64,000 nt of DNA. Source: Flagellimonas taeanensis. GTDB taxonomy: Bacteria; Bacteroidota; Bacteroidia; Flavobacteriales; Flavobacteriaceae. The position numbers and the translations under genes are program-made. The stretch spans positions 186,001-250,000 of the forward strand of contig NZ_QXFO01000006.1 in assembly GCF_003584105.1 (NCBI RefSeq). Reading direction: 5' to 3'. Positions within the stretch are counted from its first letter, which is position 1; each line of letters starts with the position of its first letter. The notes beneath the pieces were generated by a model. It searched no databases. It was not told the origin of the DNA and saw only the letters and a list, made by a program, of their open reading frames with translations. This document shows, in pieces, positions 17,196 to 25,608 of the stretch.

Positions 17196-18110
17196 TTAAT
17201 GTGGTATTGGGTTGAAAAGCCCTTGACGCTCCATTACCAAATTCAAGTCTTTGTACTGGGCTTCCAACAATGGCCGCACCGGAGGTTTGGGAGGACCAAA
17301 ATCATGACCGATCATTTTCATTATGGCCTTTTGGGCCGATAGACCATCGTATTTCAAGAAACCATTGATGATCTCTGCCACTTGATGATACTGGGTGATG
17401 GCCCCTTTCGGGTCATTTTTATTATAGTGTTCCACAATTTTTTGATACATGGGCAGCATGAAATTATACGTACTGCCAATAAAGGCATCCGCACCCAAGG
17501 AAAGTGCAGGCAGGAACAGTTCGTCCACACCAAAGTACATTTTCAACGCTTTTCCAAAAGTATGTTCGCAGCGAATGTAATCATCCAGATTGCCCGCAGT
17601 GTATTTGATCCCCTTCAGTTGGGGCAAACGTCCGGCAATCGCCTCCAAAAAATCGTACATCTTGAAATTGAGACCGGTCTTCCCTGGAATATGATAGTAG
17701 ATAAAAGGCAATTCGTCCTGGCAATCAACCATTTTTTGCACCCCATAGACCAGATGGTCCAAATTATTGATGCCGTAATAGGTGGGCAAATTGGCCGAAA
17801 CGGCATCGGCACCTACCTCAATGGCATGCTTGGTCAGCAAGGTACTGGTCTCATGGCTGGCATGACTGACACAGATAATGACGGGCACCCTTTTGTTAAC
17901 GGCCTGCATATAGGTTTCCACAATGGCCATTCGCTGTTCTATACTACAGGACATCCCTTCCCCGGTGCTTCCCGTGAGATAAAACCCGTCTATACCTTGT
18001 TCGACCAAGTGATCCACAAGAGGTGGTATAGCCTCCAATTTCAGTTTACCGTCCACATCAAATGGACTAAACCCTGCGGCCATGATCCCTTTAAGTTCCA
18101 ATTTCTTCAT
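17196..18110 (-). CDS. nanA: N-acetylneuraminate lyase
   Basis: Cytoplasmic class I aldolase of the DapA family, splitting N-acetylneuraminate to N-acetylmannosamine and pyruvate. Seen: GSTGE at 47-51 (the lyase-type pyruvate-binding loop), YYHIPGKTG with the catalytic Tyr139, and GIKYTAG with the Schiff-base Lys169. The length of 304 is normal. Dihydrodipicolinate synthase is the main alternative, but the G-S-T-G-E loop and the neighbours (two sialidases, esterase, SusCD) favour the lyase. Confidence 0.93.
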   Translation of the reverse strand: MKKLELKGIMAAGFSPFDVDGKLKLEAIPPLVDHLVEQGIDGFYLTGSTGEGMSCSIEQRMAIVETYMQAVNKRVPVIICVSHASHETSTLLTKHAIEVGADAVSANLPTYYGINNLDHLVYGVQKMVDCQDELPFIYYHIPGKTGLNFKMYDFLEAIAGRLPQLKGIKYTAGNLDDYIRCEHTFGKALKMYFGVDELFLPALSLGADAFIGSTYNFMLPMYQKIVEHYNKNDPKGAITQYHQVAEIINGFLKYDGLSAQKAIMKMIGHDFGPPKPPVRPLLEAQYKDLNLVMERQGLFNPIPH

Positions 18111-18157
18111 GTATGATTTTATTTGTTCAAAAAAACGCTTGGGATATTCGTCATCAA

Positions 18158-19618
18158 TCAGTTTCTATATCCTTCGGTCTGTTCAATAAGTTCGTTCTGT
18201 GCGATGACATTGTCGTTCACAGGCCATACCAACGGAAGGTTCTTTCCTGCCAAGTTGGGCACTTCCGCATAGATGTCGATGGTACTGGCCGCATCGAACC
18301 GTACCAGATCCCAGTATCTTTTGAGTTCCAAGAAGAGTTCCCTTCCCCGCTCATCCAGAATTTCTCGCTCTACGGTAGGCTGATCGGTCGGACCTGTATA
18401 GGCTCCGGTTCCTGCCCGCTCCCTAACGGTGTTGATATCAATGATCGCTTCCGTTGTCAATCCTTGTGCCGCCAAGGCTTCCGCCCTCAAAAGCAAGAGT
18501 CCGCCCCATCGGTACACAATAATGTCATTGTCATAAAAAGTATCATTATTGTTATCGGTGCCCTTGAACTTGTTCTGACTGATGCTCAAAACATCTGGAT
18601 CGGAATCGGCATCCGACCCGTCTTGCGTTAGAATGGGAATAAAACTCCGAGCTGTTCGCTGATCATTGGGATTGTTATAAAGCGCCATGATCTTGTCACT
18701 GGGCCTGTAATTATGCCTTGCATTGAAACTGGTGGACGTGGGAACATCGGGATTGAGTTCCCTGTCCACGTTCACGTCCCGGGAAGTAAGTGTGCTTGCA
18801 TACATGCCAGCTTGTTCATTGAAGTCAAAGAAGATGGAAAAGACCACCTCATTGTTTTCCTTGATATCAAAAACATCCCCAAATGAATTGAGCAATCCTA
18901 CCCCGTCAATATCGTTTATGGCATCAACTGCCCTCTGAAAATCTTCCGTACCCCCACCCAAAACTTTACCCTTCCAAAGGCTGGCATCGGCCAAAAGGGC
19001 ATTTGTCGCAGGTGCTGATGCTGTATATTTGCTATCTCCGAAACCATCCGAAGGGAATGCTTCCAAGGCACTTTGCAGGTCTAACAGAACCTGGTCCATG
19101 ACCTGTGCTACCGGGGCCCTTCCCACAGAAGGAGTGGTTTGGTCCACTGGCTCCAGTATCAAGGGCACATCTCCCCATATCTTGAGCATTTGAAAATAAA
19201 CAAAGGCCCTTATGAAGTATGCCTCCCCTAAAATCTGCCCCCTTGTCCGGGAGCTGTTGAACTCTATTTCATCTGCCGTATTGATAACGATATTGGCATT
19301 GTTGATCAAATTATAGTTCACCCTCCAGTTGGGTCCGTTTGCACCGCTGAGATTGTGTGCCCACGAATCTGAAACCGTACCAATAAGGCCCACATCGAAG
19401 GCATCTCCACGATCCTCGCCATATTGGGTGCGGTTATATTCGTCCCTTACACCATCGTATAGCCCGGTCAAAATGGCCCTTAGGTCTCCTTCCGACTTTG
19501 GAAAGTTGCCCGTGGTTATGCTGGATGGTATTTCCGTATCCAGTGCACTTTTGATGCACGACTGAGCCGACAAAAAGAATATCAGCACTAGAAATTTATA
19601 TATAGAAGACAGTTTCAT
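18158..19618 (-). CDS. SusD/RagB-family lipoprotein
   Basis: Outer-membrane nutrient-binding lipoprotein (lipobox FLSAQSC), 486 residues, that forms the lid of the SusC channel. Seen: the TPR-rich N-terminal half typical of the family (AEIEFNSSRTRGQILGEAYF, IRAFVYFQMLKIWGDVPLI) and the C-terminal block LDERGRELFLELKRYWDLVR. It starts 12 bp after the susC stop. The predicted ligand is sialic acid or sialylated oligosaccharide, from the context only. Confidence 0.93.
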   Translation of the reverse strand: MKLSSIYKFLVLIFFLSAQSCIKSALDTEIPSSITTGNFPKSEGDLRAILTGLYDGVRDEYNRTQYGEDRGDAFDVGLIGTVSDSWAHNLSGANGPNWRVNYNLINNANIVINTADEIEFNSSRTRGQILGEAYFIRAFVYFQMLKIWGDVPLILEPVDQTTPSVGRAPVAQVMDQVLLDLQSALEAFPSDGFGDSKYTASAPATNALLADASLWKGKVLGGGTEDFQRAVDAINDIDGVGLLNSFGDVFDIKENNEVVFSIFFDFNEQAGMYASTLTSRDVNVDRELNPDVPTSTSFNARHNYRPSDKIMALYNNPNDQRTARSFIPILTQDGSDADSDPDVLSISQNKFKGTDNNNDTFYDNDIIVYRWGGLLLLRAEALAAQGLTTEAIIDINTVRERAGTGAYTGPTDQPTVEREILDERGRELFLELKRYWDLVRFDAASTIDIYAEVPNLAGKNLPLVWPVNDNVIAQNELIEQTEGYRN

Positions 19619-19630
19619 AGTTTTTATTTT

Positions 19631-22600
19631 TTAAAAAGAGACATTCAATCCAATGATGAGCTGAAAGGGCCTGGGATAGATTCCTTCATCCAAGCCGTCG
19701 AACACCTCTGGTGTGAGCCCACTGTATTTGGTCCAATACCCTAGGTTGTTGGCGCTGATGCTGACATCCAAATTGGAAATCCCGAATTTGTCCAGCCCTG
19801 CGGATTCTGGGAACTGGTATCCAAGCCATAATTCACGGAACGCAATAAAATCGCCCCTGTGATAATACAACGTACTGGCAGAACCTCCGCTACTGCTCGG
19901 GGTCAGGTTTCCATTGGACTCCCATGGACGTAGGTGGTTCCGATAACCATTGTCAAAGTCGGATGCGTTGTCATATCTGGGAAAAACAGCAATGTCCCCC
20001 TGTTCTTTCCAAAAGTCGTCCCTGAGGACATCCTTGGTGGTCATCACATTGTTTCGTGCATTGGCATTGGCCCTGGCCCTCCATCCATTGTTGATTACAT
20101 GCCCGAACGCATAGTCCATCGAGAAACGAAGCTGTAAACCTTTATAGGTGAACGTATTGGCCATACCGCCCAATTTGTCCGGTGTAGCAAAGCCGACAAA
20201 TACCATGTCATAGTTATCGATAACCCCATCATTGTTCACATCCCTCCAGATAGCATCTCCGCCATTCTTGGGATCACCAAATTTGGATCCTGACACCAAC
20301 AGATCTTCAGGCGCGTTGGCCGCTTCTTCATCCGTGGCATATACCCCTATCATATCAAATGCCCAGATTCCGTATGGTCTTTCCCCTTCGGCAAGACCAC
20401 CAACTTCCATCAGGTCCCCATTTTCGTTATAGACCAACCCGTAGTTGATCCTGTTCTTGTCCCTCCCGTTTTCGGGAAGTTTCACCACAGTGGTCCGGTT
20501 AAAGGCGAAGTTGAAATCCGTATGCCATTGAAAATCCTCTCCTTTGATGATATCAGCACCAACTTCCACTTCAATCCCCCTGTTTCTGATACTTCCCACG
20601 TTGTCCCGTATGGAACTAAAACCGGTTTGCTGAGGCATGGGCCTATCGATCAATCGATCATCCGTGATCTTTTCATAGACATCCAAGAGCAGGTTTATCC
20701 TGTTATCAAATAGCGCCATATCCAAGCCAATATCCGTTGAGGTCGTGGTTTCCCACTTTAGGGCCGTATTGGGCAATTGGGTCAACAAGGCCCCTCCCTG
20801 GAAGCCATAAAGGCGGGTGGAAAATTCGCCTTGGGTATCCGAAATGGTAAGCCCGGAAAGAGATCCGGCCTGTCCCCAACTTCCCCTCAACTTTAAACGG
20901 CTAAGGGTCTTTGATTTCCAAAATGATTCCTGATGTATGTTCCAGCCCAAAGAAAATGCTGGGAAGAAAGCGAAACGGTTGTCTTCCGCAAATTGCGAGG
21001 CACCATCTATTCTATAACTTGCCGAGGCCAGATATTTTCCGTTGAAATCATAACTGATCCGCCCAAAATTACTGAGCAGCTTGTTCTCAACGATGGAACT
21101 GGATACCCGCTCCATATCGGTAGCAGAGGCATTGAGGGTTTCGATGATGTCGGTTGCCCCATTGGACCCACTTCCATTTATGGATTCCCTGCGGTTCTTG
21201 GTGTAGTTCATCCCCCATAGCAGATCCAGATTGTGGTTACCAAACGATCGATCATAGGTGAATATACCGTTCAACAACAATTGGTTGTTGGCCACCTCGC
21301 TCCTTTCGGCACGCCTTCCTGGAATTTCCGGGGAAGCCCTTTCAAAAAAATTGAAATTGTAATCGTCCCTAAAGAAGGAGACCGAAGGTTTGAAATGTAA
21401 GTTGTCCCAAATATTCCAGTCCAACCCAAAGTTCAGGGTATAGTAATAGGTTTTTTGTTCTGCATCCTGATAATAGAGCTCATGGTAACGGTTTCTGGGA
21501 GAACTTGTGGTTTCACCCAAAGCAGGGGTTCCATCATCATTCCATATTCTGACCGTATGTGGAAGACGCGACGACCTGTTTATGGAGTTGTTGGCATTCT
21601 GGACCTCAGTGTTCTGCTGAAAACTAAAATTGACCCCGGCATTGGCACTGAGCCTATCCGAAAGATCATAATTTCCATTGTACAAGCCTGTTATCCTATC
21701 AAAACCGGTTCCCAAAAAGGTTCCATCCTGCTTTAGATACCCCAAACTGATGTTCATGTTCCCGTTTTCACTTCCTTGGGAAAAACGAACGTTGAAATCC
21801 TGCAGTTGTGCCGTGGTAAAAATCAGATCATCATAGTTATTGTCCTTAAAGATCATCGTCCTACCGGTCACAGGATCTTTCATGGTCCCATACCCTTGGT
21901 TTTCCAGAAGATCGGCTACATAGGCCTGTCCTTCCACACCGATCACATTGTCCAAAAATGCCAAAGTGTTCCTGTTAAAGCCATAGTTCCCACGATTGTT
22001 CACCGTTTGCACACTATATCCAAAGTTGGTGTTGGAAAGTCTGTCCCCTGGGTTTTCCAGATTTATTCCCTTGGCCGCGGCAATTCGGGACACCCGGATA
22101 TAATCTTCGGCACTGGTCCATGGATACCTATTCAATTGTTGGGCGATACCTGACCTATAATTAATGGAAACTGTACCCTTACCGTTTCTTTCCCCGGATT
22201 TGGTAGTGACCAAAATAATCCCATTAGCCGCCCGCGCACCATAGATGGCCGTCGCCGCAGCGTCCTTGAGCACTTGGATGGATTCGATATCATGTGGGTT
22301 GAGTCCATTCATGTTGTCCCTAAAAACCCCATCAATGATGTATAGGGGCCTATTGGCCGAACTTGTCCCAGATACTTGTGTCCCTCCACGAATGAACACT
22401 TGGGCTTCCTCACCCGGCTGTCCCGAAGAGGGCAGAATGCTCAATCCGGCCACCTTTCCTTGCAGGGCCTGGATGGGATTGGCAGACGGATTGCTCTCCA
22501 CTTGTTCCACTTTGACTTTTGAAACTGCACTGGAAACCAGGTTTCTTGACTGTTTTCCATAGCCAATGACCACCACATCGTCCAATACCTGTGTATCCAT

Positions 22601-22888
22601 GGCCAAGGCCACATCTATTTGTGATCGTGTACCCACAATGATTTCCTTGGGCACAAAACCCACATAGGAAAATACAAGGGTCTGACCTTGGCTGGCATTG
22701 ATTGCATAGTAGCCATCAAAATCTGCAGCAACACCATTGGAGGTGCCTTTGACCAATACACTTGTACCGGGCAAGGGAACTCCCTCGGCATCCACTACCC
22801 TTCCCTTTATTTCCTGCTGTCCCGTGGCTATCAAAGAAAAGAAGAACACAAAGGGAACTAAGAGTTTTTTTAATAAGATTGAGTTCAT
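19631..22888 (-). CDS. SusC/RagA-family TonB-dependent transporter
   Basis: A 1085-residue outer-membrane channel. Order seen: signal peptide, N-terminal carboxypeptidase-regulatory-like domain (~25-105; GRVVDAEGVPLPGTSVLVKG), TonB box around DDVVVIGYGKQ, plug domain (ANPIQALQGKVAGLSI, IQVLKDAAATAIYGARAANG), then a long beta-barrel ending in Phe (IIGLNVSF), the usual barrel-insertion signal. It is the first gene of the sialic-acid operon, so its leader carries the predicted GntR operator at 22908. Confidence 0.95.
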   Translation of the reverse strand: MNSILLKKLLVPFVFFFSLIATGQQEIKGRVVDAEGVPLPGTSVLVKGTSNGVAADFDGYYAINASQGQTLVFSYVGFVPKEIIVGTRSQIDVALAMDTQVLDDVVVIGYGKQSRNLVSSAVSKVKVEQVESNPSANPIQALQGKVAGLSILPSSGQPGEEAQVFIRGGTQVSGTSSANRPLYIIDGVFRDNMNGLNPHDIESIQVLKDAAATAIYGARAANGIILVTTKSGERNGKGTVSINYRSGIAQQLNRYPWTSAEDYIRVSRIAAAKGINLENPGDRLSNTNFGYSVQTVNNRGNYGFNRNTLAFLDNVIGVEGQAYVADLLENQGYGTMKDPVTGRTMIFKDNNYDDLIFTTAQLQDFNVRFSQGSENGNMNISLGYLKQDGTFLGTGFDRITGLYNGNYDLSDRLSANAGVNFSFQQNTEVQNANNSINRSSRLPHTVRIWNDDGTPALGETTSSPRNRYHELYYQDAEQKTYYYTLNFGLDWNIWDNLHFKPSVSFFRDDYNFNFFERASPEIPGRRAERSEVANNQLLLNGIFTYDRSFGNHNLDLLWGMNYTKNRRESINGSGSNGATDIIETLNASATDMERVSSSIVENKLLSNFGRISYDFNGKYLASASYRIDGASQFAEDNRFAFFPAFSLGWNIHQESFWKSKTLSRLKLRGSWGQAGSLSGLTISDTQGEFSTRLYGFQGGALLTQLPNTALKWETTTSTDIGLDMALFDNRINLLLDVYEKITDDRLIDRPMPQQTGFSSIRDNVGSIRNRGIEVEVGADIIKGEDFQWHTDFNFAFNRTTVVKLPENGRDKNRINYGLVYNENGDLMEVGGLAEGERPYGIWAFDMIGVYATDEEAANAPEDLLVSGSKFGDPKNGGDAIWRDVNNDGVIDNYDMVFVGFATPDKLGGMANTFTYKGLQLRFSMDYAFGHVINNGWRARANANARNNVMTTKDVLRDDFWKEQGDIAVFPRYDNASDFDNGYRNHLRPWESNGNLTPSSSGGSASTLYYHRGDFIAFRELWLGYQFPESAGLDKFGISNLDVSISANNLGYWTKYSGLTPEVFDGLDEGIYPRPFQLIIGLNVSF

Positions 22889-22907
22889 AGTTTGTTTGTT
22901 AATTTAT

Positions 22908-22937
22908 ATTGTAGGACAATATTATGATACGAATATA
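22908..22937 (-). promoter_or_regulatory. Predicted GntR operator and weak -7 box before susC
   Basis: ATTGTAGGACAAT (22908-22920) is a perfect palindrome and fits the FadR-subfamily operator pattern TNGTNNNACNA. It lies 20 bp before the susC ATG. Ten bases further upstream, CGAATATA (22930-22937) is a one-mismatch -7 box on the minus strand. The same combination precedes the second sialidase. Confidence 0.6.
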
Positions 22938-22948
22938 ATACAATTCTA

Positions 22949-22978
22949 TTGATTTCGCCAAAATGTTTTCTATTTTTG
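22949..22978 (+). promoter_or_regulatory. Promoter of the GntR gene
   Basis: TTG at 22949-22951, a 19-nt spacer and TATTTTTG at 22971-22978 match the Bacteroidota -33/-7 promoter, 35 bp before the gntR ATG. The predicted operator lies 29 bp upstream of the -33 element. Confidence 0.5.
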
Positions 22979-23013
22979 TTTCGAATTGCCTTTGGGGCTA
23001 TATATAATGATAT

Positions 23014-23727
23014 ATGAAAGAAAACCATAATACTTTTAGACCCGTCCAGAAGATGACCATGGTGGATCAGGTTGAGCGGTCGCTACGTATCTATTTCAAG
23101 GAAAATGGGTTCAAGCCAGGGGACAATCTCCCCACAGAGAATGAACTGGCCCAGATCATGAACGTAAGCCGCAATGTGATCCGTGAAGCTTTGAGCAGGT
23201 TCCGGATGCTGGGGCTGATATCCTCCAACAAGAAAAGTGGGATACATTTGGAGAAATTCAATCTCTTTTCTGCCTTGGAAAGAGTGATGGACCCCAATGT
23301 GTTGGACAAATCCACCTTACACGACCTTTTTGAGCTGAGAATCATGCTCGAAATTGGAATGGCCGACGCCATCTATAGGAACATTGTACCAGAACAGGTT
23401 TTTGCCCTAAGGCAAATTGTGGAGGATTATGAGTCCAAAAAAGTGCCCAATAAAATTGAACACGAAATCAGTTTTCACTCAGAACTCTATAAAATTTCAA
23501 AAAATGAAACGCTCTGTGGTTTCCAGAAATACCTCAAGATTGTTTTTGACTATGTACTGAGCCTGGAAAATGAGTTGATGGACAAGCCTATCAACAAAAG
23601 TAAGGTCACCCATTCGGATTTGGTGGACTGTCTCGAAAAAGGTTCTGTCCAAGAGTTCAGGGAATTGATGCACAACCATTTCAACCCGTATTACGAAATG
23701 AACTTTCTAAGACAAGGGGGCAAATAA
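23014..23727 (+). CDS. FadR-type GntR regulator of the sialic-acid locus
   Basis: A 237-residue transcription factor: winged helix at the N-terminus (LPTENELAQIMNVSRNVIREALSRFRMLGLISS) and an all-helical FCD ligand domain whose metal/effector residues are in FELRIMLEIGMAD, HSELYKIS and LMHNHF. FCD-type GntR proteins such as E. coli NanR repress sialic-acid genes. Here the gene sits between the operon and the second sialidase and is divergent from susC, so the same role is inferred. Candidate operators are at 22908 and 25405. Confidence 0.92.
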   Translation: MKENHNTFRPVQKMTMVDQVERSLRIYFKENGFKPGDNLPTENELAQIMNVSRNVIREALSRFRMLGLISSNKKSGIHLEKFNLFSALERVMDPNVLDKSTLHDLFELRIMLEIGMADAIYRNIVPEQVFALRQIVEDYESKKVPNKIEHEISFHSELYKISKNETLCGFQKYLKIVFDYVLSLENELMDKPINKSKVTHSDLVDCLEKGSVQEFRELMHNHFNPYYEMNFLRQGGK

Positions 23728-23736
23728 TATTGCCCC
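23717..23736. terminator. Hairpin between gntR and the second sialidase
   Basis: GGGGCAA-ATAATA-TTGCCCC is a perfect 7-bp stem spanning the gntR stop codon, between convergent genes. Neither side has a T tract, so termination is plausible but not sure. Confidence 0.4.
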
Positions 23737-23752
23737 GGGGTCGCTGAATTTG

Positions 23753-25396
23753 TTATTTATTGTCACCGTTCAGTATTTCTTCGAAAAGAACGGTCTGAAA
23801 GGTCATTTGCGCTTGACTTCCCTCATATAATATCCCAATCTTGTCCTCATCTATACTGGTCAAACAGGAGTATCCAGCGCCCCTCCCCTCATCCAGTTCT
23901 ATCCAATGTTCGCTTGGCCATGTTTGGCCATCATCAAAACTGATCTTGATGGTCTGTTTGACCCTGCTTTCCTTGGAGTTGGGATTGGAAAACAGTAAAA
24001 CACCCTTTTTGTTTCCTGCATCGTCCGTATAATAATGTTTGTGGATGCTGGCCATACATACGGGTTCAATGAGGGCATTGTTCGATGTTGGATGTTCCGC
24101 CCAAGTTTGGCCCAGATCATGGGTCACCGCAATTTCCCTTCCATTGGTATCCGTAAAGTTTTTTCTGTTGGCGTTGTAACGCATGTTCAGCATAAGCGAT
24201 CCATTGGACAATTGTACCACCATGCATTCCGTGGTATTTTTTGCCGCAGGTTGGCTCGCGACCCATGTCTTGCCACCGTCCTTGCTATACGTAATGTTGG
24301 AAAAAGGCAGTCCCTCACTGTCCCTTCCCTGTGTGGGAAATACAAGTGTGCCATCATCCAAGGTTATACCATGACCAGGGGCCGGTGCAAACAACCACCA
24401 TTTTGGGTCCTTTATCATGGGGGTCAGGTTGATGGGTTCTTCCCAAGTCTCTCCATTATCCGTACTCTTTGTAATCAGGAACTGACTGGTTTGCCTGATG
24501 TCCAATCCTGGCTGTGACCCCTTGTTCCTCCACTGATGGTTCCAGTCGTCACTTTCCTCGTTCAATGTCTCCAGCCATTGTCCGTCTTTGTTGATTACCC
24601 CGTGCATCCAGAGGCCGGCAATGAAAATGGTACCTGTTCTTTCATCGACCAAAATACAGGCATCGCTTACCCCATTGAACTTTTCAGGCAGGTTCCCATA
24701 AGTGCCCATATCCAAGGCCACTTGGGTTTCGTTCCACGTATTGCCTTGATCAAATGACCTGCTTACCCCTATGTCTATATTTCCTTGCAGATCTCTGGAG
24801 AGGTCTCTTCTTACGTCATAAATGGCTATGAGGGTTCCTTCATTGGAAGTTGTAAGGCCTGGTATCCTATAGGTATGTACTCCGTCCTGTCCGTGCTGCC
24901 GCAATGCAACACCTAAACGCAATTTATCAATACCATTCTCACTGGAGATCGCCAATTGCGTTCCGTTGACCTTGGCTTCCCTCAATACAGGCTTCACGGT
25001 TTGGGTAAGGTCCGCTTTATCCTGTAGCTCATAGGTCAGCCAGTAATAACTAGGTCCATTCTCAAGTTTCGCCGCCAGATCAAATTTGGTTTCCTCGGCA
25101 GGAATGGTCTCTCCTACCAGTATAGCCTCTTTGGTAAACATTGAGTCCTTCCCTGAAGCATAGAGGCGTATCGTTTTTAGGGTCTCAATGTTTTCGTGGG
25201 ATATTTTAAATTCGATATCAGCTTCCATAACAGTGTCGTTAGAGGTAGGAAAACTGATGCGCAATACCGGATTATCCGATTTGTTCTTCAAAACTGGCCA
25301 ATTGAACATTTTCGTATGGGATGTCTCATAAGGTGCTTTTTGGCAACTGGCCATCAATACGAACAAAAACAAAAGGGAATAAATAAGTCGATTCAT
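23753..25396 (-). CDS. Sialidase (GH33) with N-terminal BNR-associated domain, lipoprotein
   Basis: A second exo-alpha-sialidase, 547 residues. Seen: lipobox LMASC, an N-terminal beta domain (~35-165) of the type found before BNR neuraminidases, then the catalytic propeller. The propeller has TYRIPGLTTSNEG, Asp boxes SFDQGNTW, STDNGETW, SKDGGKTW, THDLGQTW and SFDDGQTW, the Glu motif ECMVVQLSNGSLMLNMRYN, and GYSCL with the catalytic Tyr. It has the longer form of well-studied gut Bacteroides sialidases. It is transcribed alone from its own promoter with a predicted GntR operator, so it belongs to the same regulon. Confidence 0.93.
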   Translation of the reverse strand: MNRLIYSLLFLFVLMASCQKAPYETSHTKMFNWPVLKNKSDNPVLRISFPTSNDTVMEADIEFKISHENIETLKTIRLYASGKDSMFTKEAILVGETIPAEETKFDLAAKLENGPSYYWLTYELQDKADLTQTVKPVLREAKVNGTQLAISSENGIDKLRLGVALRQHGQDGVHTYRIPGLTTSNEGTLIAIYDVRRDLSRDLQGNIDIGVSRSFDQGNTWNETQVALDMGTYGNLPEKFNGVSDACILVDERTGTIFIAGLWMHGVINKDGQWLETLNEESDDWNHQWRNKGSQPGLDIRQTSQFLITKSTDNGETWEEPINLTPMIKDPKWWLFAPAPGHGITLDDGTLVFPTQGRDSEGLPFSNITYSKDGGKTWVASQPAAKNTTECMVVQLSNGSLMLNMRYNANRKNFTDTNGREIAVTHDLGQTWAEHPTSNNALIEPVCMASIHKHYYTDDAGNKKGVLLFSNPNSKESRVKQTIKISFDDGQTWPSEHWIELDEGRGAGYSCLTSIDEDKIGILYEGSQAQMTFQTVLFEEILNGDNK

Positions 25397-25404
25397 AAAA
25401 TTAT

Positions 25405-25437
25405 ATTGTAGTACATAATTATAATATTACAAATATA
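25405..25437 (-). promoter_or_regulatory. Promoter and predicted GntR operator of the second sialidase
   Basis: On the minus strand TATATTTG (25437-25430) is a full -7 box. Downstream of it, ATTGTAGTACAT (25405-25416) resembles the perfect palindrome before susC; ten of the eleven bases of the FadR-type pattern agree with the plus-strand consensus positions. It would overlap the start of the mRNA, a usual place for repression. Confidence 0.55.
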
Positions 25438-25608
25438 TTATATTTTTCTTCAGATATTCTGAAAATTATCCATCTAATAATTCTTTTGTTTCTCGGAAGT
25501 GGGATGGGATTACCCTCAAAAGGTCCATCTATTGAACCCATTTCGTTACTTTTAGGCTTTGTTTTCATTGAACAGACCATTTTGATATGTTTATTGAATC
25601 TTAGCCAG

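Noticed and set aside
17382-18116. Plus-strand open frame of 244 codons
   Set aside because: Antisense to the N-acetylneuraminate lyase gene; rich in His/Gln with no domain.
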